Positions 36,424-46,375 of a DNA stretch of 64,000 bases are shown here, piece by piece. The stretch comes from Acanthosepion pharaonis (Eukaryota > Mollusca > Cephalopoda > Sepiida > Sepiidae), in assembly GCA_903632075.3 (NCBI GenBank), contig CAHIKZ030005577.1:2063001-2127000 (forward strand). The letters are read 5' to 3'. A program made the translations under genes and the position numbers. The notes beneath the pieces are model-generated. The model was given only the letters and a program-made list of their open reading frames with translations, was not told the DNA's origin and did not search any database. Position 1 is the stretch's first letter. Each line of letters opens with the position of its first letter.

Positions 36424-37971
36424 TCATAATGGAAACGTCTCTCCAGTGTGTGTTAACATGTGTCGTTTGAGACTTCCACTCCAGGAAAATTTAAATCCAC
36501 AGATTTCACAGTGGAATGGTTTCTCTCGAGTGTGAGTTAACATGTGTGTTTTGAGATTTGATTTCTGTGAACACTGAAATTCACAGAATTCACAGTGAAA
36601 GGGTTTCTCTCCAGTGTGTGTATACATGTGTGTTTTGAGAGTTGAATTCTGGCAACACTTAAATCCACAAATTTCACAGTGGAATGGTTTCTCTCCAGTG
36701 TGTGTTAATATGTGCTTTTTGAGATTTCCATTCTTGGAAAATTTCAATTTACAGATTTTACATTGAAAACGTTTCTCCCCAGTGTGAGTTAACATGTGTT
36801 TTTTGAGATTTGAATTCTGTGAACACCGAAATCCACAGATTTCACAGTGAAATGGTTTCTCTCCAGTGTGTTTTAACATGTGTGTTTTGAGAGTTGAATT
36901 GTAGCAGCATTTAAATCCACAAATTTCACAGTGAAGTGGTTTCTCTCCAGTGTGTGTTAACATGTGCTTTTTCAGATTTCCATTCTGGGAAAATTTCAAT
37001 CCACAGATTTCACAGTGGAAACGTTTCTCTCCAGCGTGAGTTAACATATGCGTTTTGAGATTTAAATTCTGGCAACACTTAAATCCACAAATTTTACAGT
37101 GGAGTGGTTTCTCTTCAGTGTGTTTTAATATGTGTCTTTTGAGAGATGAATTACGAGAAAATTTAATTCTACAGATTTCACAGTTGAAAGGTTTCTCTCT
37201 ATTGTGTGTTGACATGTGAGTTTTGAGATTTGAATTACGGGAACACTTAAATCCACAGATTTCACAGTGGAATGGTTTATCCCCAGTGTGTATAAACATG
37301 TGTTTTTTTAGAGTTGAACTTTGAGAAAACTTAAATCCACAGATTTCACAGTGGAATGGTTTTTCTCCAGTGTGTGTTAACATGTGTGTTTTTAGAGTTA
37401 CATTGAGGGAACACTTAAATCCACAAATTTCACACTGGAATGGTTTCTCTCCGGTGTGTGTTAACATGTGTGTTTTGAGATTTGATTTCTGGGAACTCTT
37501 AAATCCACAGATTTCACAGTGGAATGGTTTCTCGCCACTGTGTGTTAACATGTGTATTCTGAGAGTTGAATTCTGGTGACACTTAAATCCACAAATATCA
37601 CAGTGGAATGGTTTCTCTCCAGTGTGTACTAGCATGTGTTTTTTGAGAGATGAATTGTTAGAAAATTTAAATCCACAGATTTCACAGTGGAAAGGTTTCT
37701 CTCTATTGTGTGTTAACATGTGTGTCTTGAGACTTGAATTCCAAGAACACTTAAATCCACAGATTTCACAGTGGTATGGTTTCTCGCCAGTGTGTGTTAA
37801 CATGTGTTTTTTAAGATTTGAATTCTGGGAACATTTAAATCCACAGACTTCACAGTGGAACGGTTTCTCTCCAGTGTGTGTTAACATGTGTGTTTTGAGA
37901 GTTGAATTATGATGAAACTTAAATTCACATATTTCACAGTGGAATGGTTTCTCTCCAGTGTGTTTTAACAT
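36424..37971 (-). CDS. C2H2 zinc-finger protein, 18 fingers
   Basis: Predicted nuclear sequence-specific DNA-binding protein. Starting at the first ATG (37971) it has 515 residues, of which 504 form 18 consecutive 28-residue C-x2-C-x12-H-x3-H fingers (first Cys at residue 12). All Cys and His ligands are present. Linkers are mostly TGEKPFHC, with NREKPF, AGEKRF and EEKPL variants. Helix -1/2/3/6 residues in order are H-S-T-T, Q-S-N-K, W-S-S-T, N-S-S-K, Q-S-T-I, Q-S-N-T, L-V-T-T, Q-S-T-K, R-S-N-T, R-S-S-R, Q-L-N-T, Q-G-N-K, Y-S-T-T, Q-S-N-K, K-G-N-K, Q-S-T-T, Q-S-N-T, W-G-S-R. Fingers 12-14 and 15-17 repeat as a three-finger block. There is no KRAB, BTB or SCAN domain. The frame ends TGETFPL because two A residues are missing. 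A 2-bp deletion also separates it from one more finger upstream. Leader exon and donor lie at 44241, acceptor at 38353. Confidence 0.85.
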   Translation of the reverse strand: MLKHTGEKPFHCEICEFKFHHNSTLKTHMLTHTGEKPFHCEVCGFKCSQNSNLKKHMLTHTGEKPYHCEICGFKCSWNSSLKTHMLTHNREKPFHCEICGFKFSNNSSLKKHMLVHTGEKPFHCDICGFKCHQNSTLRIHMLTHSGEKPFHCEICGFKSSQKSNLKTHMLTHTGEKPFQCEICGFKCSLNVTLKTHMLTHTGEKPFHCEICGFKFSQSSTLKKHMFIHTGDKPFHCEICGFKCSRNSNLKTHMSTHNREKPFNCEICRIKFSRNSSLKRHILKHTEEKPLHCKICGFKCCQNLNLKTHMLTHAGEKRFHCEICGLKFSQNGNLKKHMLTHTGEKPLHCEICGFKCCYNSTLKTHMLKHTGEKPFHCEICGFRCSQNSNLKKHMLTHTGEKRFQCKICKLKFSKNGNLKKHILTHTGEKPFHCEICGFKCCQNSTLKTHMYTHTGEKPFHCEFCEFQCSQKSNLKTHMLTHTREKPFHCEICGFKFSWSGSLKRHMLTHTGETFPL

Positions 37972-38353
37972 GTTTTTTGAGAGATGAATTTTTGGAAGAT
38001 TTAAGTCCACAGGTTTTACAGTGGAATGGTTTCACACCAGTGTGCACTAATATGTGTTGTTCAAGATGCGAATTTAGAGAAAACATATGGGTTATATTTT
38101 TATCACTAGAATTTATGGAATACCTACTCCACAAATTTCACAGTGGAAACTTTTCTTGCCAGTGTATTTTTTTTGTTTGAGTTTTGAATTCATGGAAAAT
38201 GTAACATCCAGCTTTTAAAGGAAATGATTTATCCCTTATGCATATTTTGTTGTCTCTCTTGTGTGGAGTCACCATCCATGAATTTCACCAAGTAAGAATG
38301 CCTTCTTCATCATAAATATTCAACATGATTTTAGGTAAGTTCAAAGATGCAAA
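37972..38353 (-). pseudogene. 5' part of the 18-finger exon, with splice acceptor and a frame-shifted finger
   Basis: The minus-strand acceptor TTTTTTCTTTTTCAG precedes exon position 38353. The exon begins TTTGCATCTTTGAAC, and an ATG 23-25 bases in opens only a short peptide. A complete finger (FHCKTCGLKSSKNSSLKKH) reads in a different frame from the array. The register is lost where CACATG has become CATG (about 37970). It is probably 5' UTR now. Confidence 0.65.
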
Positions 38354-39150
38354 CTGAAAAAGAAAAAATATATTAAGTGAGCACTGTAGTAAACAAGCAC
38401 ACCATATAGGGTGACAAAAGTGCATTTTCAAGTATTTTCTTAAAGCTGTTCTAAGAAAAAACGAAAAACATACCACTATGCTATATGTTGATCAAACAGA
38501 AATCTGTTATTTGTTAACTTAAAAGGATTATTTATAATTTTAACTAGATTTCGAAAAACAAAAAGTCAAGGCAGAAAAAATGATGAATTAGTATTTAAAC
38601 CTGATGCATTATACAGTTCATTCGGATTCAAAAGAAATGTACAATGCAAGTAAAATGAGAAATTGCAGTTAATTCTGACTGGCATGTAAAAGTAAAGCAG
38701 ATGTACCAACATAATATTATTAAATCATGTAACAGTGGACATGGATGCATGGGTGCTGGAATGGAAGAGAAAAAAACATCAGCACCCTGAGTTCTAGACT
38801 AGGAAATGGAAAACTTTGAATTCAAAACCATATATGGTATTATGCCAGATACATGCTACACTCAAATGTCATACTTGATTATGAAATGTAGTGAAGTGAT
38901 TGACATAAGGATACCCACAGCTACTGAGTGCAAAGCAGAAGAATGTGCCTGCAGAGCTGAATCCAATATAGAAGGCAAGGAAACAAGCATATTGGAAACA
39001 TGGGTAACAACTCGTGATGATTTGGGCAGTCATTCAAATAGACAATGTCAGGTCAGCATATCTGTAAAGTGAGTTTTCTTTGTTTCATTTTATGTACAAA
39101 AAGTAAAACAAAATGAGGATATAAAAAATGTGGCAATCAAAAGAAAAAAT
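38354..39150. other. First-intron sequence conserved with the 12-finger unit
   Basis: 38820-39060 aligns with 55060-55330 (shared ACCATATATGGTATTATGCC / ACCATGTATGGTATAATGCC, ACTGAGTGCA, GATTTGGGC). This supports common descent of the two introns. The frame at 38806-39072 is therefore not a gene. Confidence 0.6.
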
Positions 39151-40970
39151 GTTTAGTATAGCATTCCACTTAGAGCAGTACAGAATTTATTTTTGTTCTG
39201 CTGATTGGTAAACAAATCAGCAACATTTTCTTCACAAAGAATATAGTTCAATTATATTGCACCATTTTGAATCTCAGTCCTTAGGAAGTGGTACTTTATG
39301 TCCACATGTTTTGAACGTTGATAGTAGACTGGGTTCTTAGCAAGGGCTATGGTACCTTATCGCAATAGATAGTGGCTTGCTCTTTTTTAGTTGCATTAAT
39401 CACGGTGGCTAATAATTAAATAAGGAATTTTGCTTCTTGTATATGCCTGCTAACACCATGTACTCATTGTTGCATATTGACAATGCTACTGTAGGGTGCT
39501 TCCTCATTTTCCACAAAATCATTGAACTGTTTGGTGCTAACTGGAGACTGTATCCTACAAATACTACACTGGTCTTTAGAATTTCTTCAGTCAACATTAC
39601 AAAAAATTCTTAAAGTTAAGGGTTTATTTGATTTCTTAAACACTAAACAGTATGTATTTTGTGCCTTTCAAATAGTGTAAGACCTGTTTGGCCCTTATCA
39701 ATTGTTCCATAGTCAGATTCACAGAATATTGCAAGAATTTGGTTAGCACATAACTTATATCTGAATGAGTGGCAGTCATGATGATTATCATGCTGCTATC
39801 TTATGGTAATATTTTCCATCTGCTGGTTCAACATCGCTTTCATCCAGTAGATTGATATCCATTTCACAAGGTGTTGATCGGGGTTTACAAACCTTGCATT
39901 CTAAATTTGGTTAGAATCTTTTCTATACATTTCATTTGATTCATCTCTACAGAGTTATTTCTTAAACATAAATTGTATGCCCAGAAAGAAAGAAAGCTTT
40001 TTAAGATCAGTCATTTTGAATTGCTCATTTAAATGTTTTTACATTAACACAGAATTGCAATTTGTAGCAATGTGTATATCATTAACCCAGGCATAATCAG
40101 TATTGTATTTGAAGTATTCTTTGTTTAAATACAAGTGTCTGCCAAGGTTTGAGAGAAATCTTGACTAATTAAATGTGTAGGACTTGATTCCAATTTCGTC
40201 CACTTTAAGTTCATATAAAGACTTTTTTAGTTCTCATACAAGTTTACCATTGTTTTGCTGGTAATGGAATAACCCTCGGGCTGCTGATATATATTGTTGA
40301 TATATATTCTCCAGTCTATTGGTGCATTTAAATAGTGTTTTCATATCCATTTGGTGGATAACTAAATTACACTGACTAGCTAATTACATTAACGTTTATA
40401 CAGATGATAAATGTGTTGTTTGGGAGAAAGTTTTGTGATAATCTATTCCAGGTTGAATAGCCTTTTGCAGTGACTTTTGTGTTGAACTGTTCATTACTTG
40501 GTTTATTAGTTTTAATAGTGTAGACCCACCAGCTGCCCATAACAGTTTTGCCAAGTGGAACCTCTGTCAATTCATATGTATTATTCATCTTTCGGACAGT
40601 TATTTCTTTTGGAAGACAAGTCCAGCAAAGTCCCCAAAAGGGATCAAAAGCTGTGACCCCCAACTCCTCCACACCAGAAGCCTGCCGCAACAATGCAACG
40701 ACGGTAGTGTCAGAGGGAGCAACATCAGAAGCAGCAGCAACAACAATAAGAACTACTCCAACAGGAGCAGCTACAACAATAGCAATTAGAAGAACAAGGA
40801 AACAAGCATATTGGAAACATGGGTAACAACTCGTGATGATTTGGGCAGTCATTCAAATAGACAATGTCAGGTCAGCATATCTTTAAAGTGAGTTTTGTTT
40901 GTTTCATTTTATGTACAAAAAGTAAAACAAAATGAGGATATAAAAAATGTGGCAATCAAAAGAAAAAAAA
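38972..40970. repeat. Direct repeat of about 178 bp flanking a copia fragment
   Basis: 38972-39150 and 40793-40970 are nearly identical (from AAGGAAACAAGCATATTGG to GGCAATCAAAAGAAAAA). The left copy is intron sequence conserved at 55 kb, so the repeated material is host DNA rather than LTR. Confidence 0.85.
39151..40640 (-). pseudogene. Ty1/copia retrotransposon pol fragment (RT to RNase H)
   Basis: On the minus strand the RT start reads NNTYELTEVPLGKTVMGSWW (about 40590-40530), followed by VTAKGYS. The middle keeps HIATN and a KKLSFFLGIQ-like stretch near 40000. The end carries the copia RNase H tail KNPVYYQRSKHVDIKYHF (about 39335-39280) and EENVADLFT. Multiple stops and frameshifts occur. 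No integrase and no LTRs are attached, so it is a dead fragment inserted in the zinc-finger intron. Confidence 0.8.
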
Positions 40971-40984
40971 TATCCTTGTGAAAT

Positions 40985-42935
40985 GGATATCAAAATGAGG
41001 AGTTGCTGCAGCTAGATTATATGGTGATGCTTCCACCTCAATCCTCCTCATTGAAAAGGGAGAGGGAGAAAGATGATGAAGACAAAGTAGAAGCCAAAAA
41101 GGAAAAGAAATCTGGTCAAAGTTGGGTGGAGAAGGTAAGAAGCCTTTCTTCTTCCCCTTCTAGGGCTCTGTCTTTTTCCTCCTCTAACTCTCCTCAAGAA
41201 AAAGAAAACACATTTCCTCAACTGCGAGAAAATATGTTACATTGACAGGCAAGGAGCTTTCCTCTCAGAAGCCTCTTTTTAAGTGTACCTTTGTTGATTT
41301 CCCTTCAACGGAAGACCCAAGAAACTTTGCTAATGCCCCTAGAGTGATTACCCTCAATTGAAACACTGGTGCCAAGGATGAGTTTCCTGATAATAGGATG
41401 ACCCAGTTAGGCACTACTGAATTAAAAACATTATCTAAAATGTGTGCAGAGTGGGTCCCAGTTATTCTCCCTCCCTCTTTATATAGAGCCCTAAAGCTTA
41501 GCTTCCCAATGGACATTGGCAGCATTGTCACAGATGGACAAGTTACATATGATATTGATACCGGTACCCTGAGACAACCTATCAGGGTCCTGACTCTTGC
41601 AGATTTACACCCTGTCTGTGACAAGGAGAACAAAACTTGGAAAATGTCTATCAAGCTAGCCAGCCTGAATGTGAGGAGATTAAGGGATCAGGGTAAAGCT
41701 GCCCAGCCACTTTGTGATCTCTTGTCCTTCAGTGTGGATGTGGCTGTGATCTAGGAGACACCTTTTTTTTTGCGAGGTTGATGCCCATGTACTGTCTAAT
41801 GACTTTGTTCTCTATTCAGAATACAGGGACCAGCTGGCCAGAGGTGTTTCCTTGCTGGTTAAACATACCCTGGGTGTGAGCTTGGATCTTGTCCATGTCG
41901 ATGTGGGGGAGGGGGGGACTGGTTGATCATGGCTGATACTGCCATAAACAACAGTTCATTTCAGATTGTTGTGGTTTATGCAACCAATGACCATGCAGAG
42001 CATCTCTTTTTCCATCAGGACAGTTCTTGGTGATTTCTTCATGATTAGTCTTAATGGGGGAATGCTATGCTGTCCTGGACCACAAATTAGAGAGGCGGCA
42101 GGAAGCTAATGAGAGCATGGGTGATCATAGCTTGGTTGATCTGATCAACGACTTAGGTCTTGTTGATAGATACTGGGTCGATCTCTCAGGGGCAGGGAAT
42201 GTGGATGTGTGCTCTTAACTGGCCATCTACCTGGGTAGCCAGCTATGTGGATAGAATGTTAGTGAGAAGAGTTGATCTAGATTTGTTAGATTGTCCTACA
42301 TTCCACTGGTTAGGCTATTCAAACTATACACTTGTCTCTACCTGGATGGTGCTAGTTGCTAGGCCTAGAATGGTTGGACATTGGAAGTTCAATGTCTTTA
42401 CTGGACAGGCAAGATTCCAGCAACAGCTAACTAGATTAGTACAGCTGGAACTAGTGGGGGCAGTTACTGGAAATAGGTGGTGGGAGAGGCCTAAGGATTG
42501 TATTAGGGCTTTCACCGCCAAATACAGGCAACTACTAGCTTTAGATAAGGCTAACAAGGTGGAGACTCTCAAGGATGATCTGTCCTGGGTGAAGGCTGGG
42601 TGAGGGATTCCCTAGAGATAGGTTTAGCTAGGTAGATGTCTAACAAAGCCATTAATATGGGTTGCGGAAGGAGGAGATCCATCAAGGTTCTGATTCTTAA
42701 ATTTGGGAGGTCTTTACCCGGGAGGGGTGTATTCTGAGGTTCACCAAGGACATGTGTGAGGACGTGTTTCAGTGGCATTTCGAGAGCAGGTTCATCAAGG
42801 AGCCTGGTCTCTGTGACAGAGTTTTGCAACTATTTGGCTAACTTTCCTCTGCTTTCACCAACTGAAGTGGCTAGTTGCAAGAGTGAGATCACAGAGGGCA
42901 AAGTCTGCTTCGCATTGAAGAGAGTTGGCATTAAT
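40985..42935 (+). pseudogene. Tx1-type LINE, 3'-truncated copy (ORF1 end, endonuclease, RT start)
   Basis: 41003-41245 is a Lys/Glu/Ser-rich tail that fits ORF1. 41398-41754 contains VTYDIDTGTLRQPIRVL and then the AP-endonuclease start LASLNVRRLRDQGK. 42160-42603 holds the endonuclease end with GYSNYTLVST, where related elements have an SDH-type motif, so the catalytic Asp-His appears changed to Asn-Tyr. WWERPKDCIRAF follows. 42756-42930 enters the RT domain (HFESRF, ALKRVGI) and then stops abruptly. Stops interrupt the frame at 41752 and elsewhere. It belongs to the same family as 24396-26935 and covers the complementary part. Confidence 0.8.
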
Positions 42936-44240
42936 AATAAAATGAATAGAAATACAAATAACACAGTAAAATGTAATAAATGTACATAAAATTATAGTAT
43001 TTTATGTACACTTCTGATAAAATTTCATAAGAAAGGTACCTATAAATTAATTAGATACTTTTCTTATGAAATTTAATCTCACTCTCAACAGTCTCATTTT
43101 AATTTCTTTATATTTTCCATAAAGCATTGTAAACGTAAAGGTGAAAACTAAGTATAAAAAAAAAAAAATTAGAGTGCTGAAGGTTTTCCTTAAAAATAAC
43201 AAGGTAAATAATTTGTTCACTTAAATCTAAATAATTTCAATTCTCTCCTTCCACAGAATAAATTATCCTCACGTAAGCTGTCAATATGTCATGAATTTGT
43301 CATTCATTACCTGTCAATTGACGTAAAATGTCATGACCTGCTTTGATTTATTTTCAAACTACATCTTTTTGGCGCAGAAACTAAGTAATGATTGTTTCAA
43401 AATATTTTAAATAAACATTATAATTTCTGATTTTCTTAAAATAAGTTTTGAAAAAGTTATAATTGATTTTTAAAAGAATTTCAAACTAAGATTTTCATTT
43501 TTTTTTTATAAAATAAAAAAAAAATATCGTTGACATGATTATCTGTCAATTTTGCTGACTAAAAAAAACAAGATTTTTAACGAAAATTTTGAACGTGCTA
43601 GGCACAATTAAAAAATGTAAAAAAATACCCCAAAATGCTTTGATCTTTCCTCTTAATAATAACAAACATTTAGACGATAAAGTTTTCGTCAAGTTTGGCG
43701 TCTTTTCTGTCATGCTATGCTCTTTTTTTAGCGATCTCATGGAAGTAACTAAAAGTTTAAATGTCTTAGTTTTACTATAAAGCTGAGACATTTATAATTT
43801 GAGAATATTTTAATTGCTTTTTGAATAAAATAATGGACTCTATATTTTCAATCAATAACAATTTTTTGCTAGAATTATTTCCATTAAAAAAAGTAATTTA
43901 TAAATCTTGTTTACTTAAATTATCGAATGCCTTACTTTTATTATAATGCACATTATTTTTTCGACGAATAATGAATTTTTGAAAGAATTATTTTGATCTT
44001 TGAAAAATTTCATAAACGTTTTTACTTTTTAAAATCTAACATTCTCGATCAATGATTCAATGACTAGAAAACGCGTCAATGCTTTTAAAATGCTTTAAAG
44101 AGCTTATTTATATGCGAACATTAATTTTTCATTTAACTCACATTAATGCAAATTCAAAGAAGGAATTTAATAAACTATTCGAAATGTGTTTCCGGAACTT
44201 TTAGGAAGTACGTGACGGTTTGCCTAACATACTTACTTAC
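42936..44240. other. Intron-like DNA with reversed family A copy
   Basis: 43560-43770 is a reversed family A copy (GAACGTGCTAGGCACAATTA...AAGTTTGGCG). Its flanks match 21000-21240 and 59700-59780. No gene is present. A CRE-like TTGACGT lies at 43318. Confidence 0.5.
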
Positions 44241-44600
44241 CTTTTCAGGTCGAATCAAACTAAAAATCCTTGTCCTTTTCACACAAAAACAAACAGGATT
44301 AAGTTGCTGTTGTTCGACTTGATATTTCTTTGTCAAGCTCGACAATATTTTGTAATCAATAAAACTTCCTATTTTTAAAGAAATTGCAATTAAAAAAAAA
44401 AACTATTTAAAAATAGAACGCATGTAGTTTCTGAACACAAACAGCGTAAAGAAAAAGGGAGTACAGGAAACGGTGTAAAAGAAGAATTTGTTCCTTTCTC
44501 AAAAATAGTCTGGCTACAAACAATTCTGATTTTTCATAAAATTATTCAGAATGATGAGTTTTCCGGCATTTTTAGGAAGTCCATGATAGTACCTCTAACT
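44241..44600 (-). other. Conserved non-coding leader exon with splice donor (unit 2)
   Basis: The minus-strand exon ends ...CGACCTGAAAAG followed by GTAAGTAAGTATG (donor at 44235-44240). The body shares GGAACAAATTCTTCTTTTAC, CAATTTCTTTAAAAATAGG, TTTTATTGATTACAAAATAT and CAGCAACTTAATCCTGTTTG with unit 3. It lies 5.9 kb upstream of the acceptor at 38353, so it is the likely first exon of the 18-finger gene. Confidence 0.7.
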
Positions 44601-44625
44601 TATCTTTGGTAAATTTTTGTTTTAA

Positions 44626-45402
44626 CACCCGAGCGCTAATATCCCTTCAAATTTTCCCAAAATAATCTTATTTCCGTGCAAATGTATATGCTGAACTCAA
44701 ATGAACAATTAGATATTGAAGAAACCTACCTTTTTGGATGTTAACAACCCGAAAAAAAAATCGGACTTTTTCCTGGTCTTTCGTCAGCCATTACCGGCTT
44801 ATTGATAAGTAATTCAGTGCTTAATTTTGTTGGTGGACGTATACAATTTGGGCCTATTTACTTCCTTCACAGTAATTCCTTGTAGTTAACTTTCAAATTA
44901 GAGTTAGGTGTTTTTTTGTTTGGTTTTTCTTTCTTTTTTTCTTTTTTTTTTTAAAGAATAAAGTTAACTTTCAAATTAGGTTTATTTTTTTTTGTTATGC
45001 TTTTAATTTTTTATTATTTTTTCAAGAAGAAAGTTAACTTTCAAATTAGAGTTAGGTATTTTTTTTGTTATGCTTTTATTTTATTTTATTTTTTAAGAAG
45101 AAAGTTAACTTTCAAATTAGGGTTAGGTGTTTTTTTTATTATGCTTTTATTTTTTTTTAAGAAGAAAGTTAACTTTCAAATTAGAGTTAGGTTTTTTTTT
45201 GGTTATTTTATTTTTCTTAAGAAGAAAGTTAACTTTCAAATTAGAGTTAGGTGTTTTTTTTTTGTTATTCTTTTATTTGTCGATGTTTACATATATTTGA
45301 AAGTTAACTTTCTTCTTAAATTAAGTACAAAAAAAATCACTTTAAGGAAGCGCGTATTAATTTCTGAAAGAAAATAGTTCAGCAGTAAATGACGCTCGGG
45401 TG
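44626..45402. mobile_element. PiggyBac-type non-autonomous element with internal minisatellite
   Basis: TTAA (44622-44625) is followed by CACCCGAGCG, and the other end reads CGCTCGGGTG followed by TTAA (45403-45406). The inverted termini are perfect for the 10 bp inside TTAA. This is the piggyBac signature. No transposase is encoded. The centre consists of the 44880-45315 tandem repeat. Confidence 0.8.
44880..45315. repeat. Minisatellite, about six units of 60-75 bp
   Basis: Units contain AAGTTAACTTTCAAATTAG followed by AGTTAGGTG, a T-run, and TTATGCTTTTATTT. They begin near 44885, 44961, 45030, 45100, 45165 and 45226. The last half-unit (about 45298) is inverted (GAAAGTTAACTTTCTTCTTA). Each unit carries the palindrome GAAAGTTAACTTTC. 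Confidence 0.85.
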
Positions 45403-45409
45403 TTAAAAT

Positions 45410-45700
45410 GAAACTTTACCTTATCTTTTTAGGGAGAATAAAAACCTTTTCATTCAAAAACATCGATATAAATTTGTTTTTTGATGTTTTCATAAAATAT
45501 ATTGTCGAAAAATGTGTAAAAACAAAAAAAAAATTGAAAGAGTCTTAAGAACTCAATATTTCTCCAACAGATAATAAAAAATTAGTAAATTAAATTAAAA
45601 CTTGTAAATTAGTATATTAAATTAATTATTTAACATGATCGTAAAAATATTGTAATGCTTACTTTTTAATTTGTTTTTTTTTTGGGGGGGGTCGTTAAAT
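45410..45700 (-). other. Second, weaker leader-exon-like segment
   Basis: Directly beyond the piggyBac-type element the sequence ACCTTATCTTTTTAGGGAGAAT resembles the donor end of the leader exon, but the GTAAGT is changed. It then runs into AT-rich sequence similar to that upstream of unit 3. It is likely a duplicated, decayed leader. Confidence 0.35.
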
Positions 45701-45708
45701 TTGTTTTT

Positions 45709-45970
45709 TAAGCCCCGCGCTAAATATCTCTAAAAAATTTCCAAAATCGTCATATTTCCGTGTAAATGTACATGCTGAACTCGAATTAGCAATTAAATGA
45801 TGAAAAAAACTACCGTTTTGAAGTTATCGACAAGAAAATATCGGACTAATTCTGGGTAATTCGTTCGCCTTACGGGCATTGTTCTTTACTAACGCGGGGT
45901 ACTTCTGGATATTTATGGCGTAAGCATAAATTTTGGCCTATTTACTTCTTTTACAGAATTTCGTCGCAGA
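45709..45970. mobile_element. Diverged half copy of the piggyBac-type element
   Basis: TTAAGCCCCGCGCTAAATAT starts a stretch that parallels 44626-44880 (shared TATTTCCGTG, AAATGTACATGCTGAACTC, ATCGGACT, TTGGCCTATTTACTTC / TTGGGCCTATTTACTTCC). It lacks the minisatellite, and no matching right terminus was found. Confidence 0.6.
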
Positions 45971-46203
45971 AATCACTACGCAATACCGTAAAGGAAAGCA
46001 ATTGCTTTCATTTTTATTTTCGTACCTGCTTGATGTCATAACTGCACTAAACATTTTTTTTTATTAATTATAAATATAAGAGTTATTGAATTATCATATA
46101 AATCTTCCAATAGACAAAGGCAGATATTCAGAAATTATTTCTTTTTTGAACATAAATGATCTCTAAACAGTTGCTAAAATGAATAAAAATAAAACATACA
46201 CTA

Positions 46204-46375
46204 CAGTGTAACCCGGATATAAGAGAGTTGTCGGGACTGGAGAAGAAGTCTCTTATATCCGGGTTTCTCTTATATCCGGGTTTGGTCTATTTTATATACA
46301 TTAACACAGGCTCTAATTTGGGACCAGAGAAGATCTCTCTTATATCCGGGTTTCTCTTATATCCGGGTTACACTG
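46204..46375 (+). mobile_element. Tigger/pogo-like MITE, 172 bp
   Basis: Perfect terminal inverted repeats CAGTGTAACCCGGATATAAG are flanked by TA on both sides (46202-46203 and 46376-46377). Internal repeats of the ATATCCGGGTTTCTCTTAT motif give several nested hairpins. It is the better-preserved sibling of 12340-12494. Confidence 0.85.

Noticed and set aside
38806..39072. An 88-codon plus-strand frame as a small gene
   Set aside because: The same sequence occurs as intron in the 55-kb unit without an open frame.
40376..40852. A 158-codon minus-strand frame as a membrane protein (hydrophobic start)
   Set aside because: The hydrophobic part is a low-complexity GTT/GCT-rich stretch, and the remainder is the start of a copia reverse transcriptase.
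44997..45377. A 126-codon plus-strand frame rich in Phe and Lys
   Set aside because: It is generated by the minisatellite inside the piggyBac-type element; the repeated FKKKVNFQIRVR pattern follows the repeat unit.
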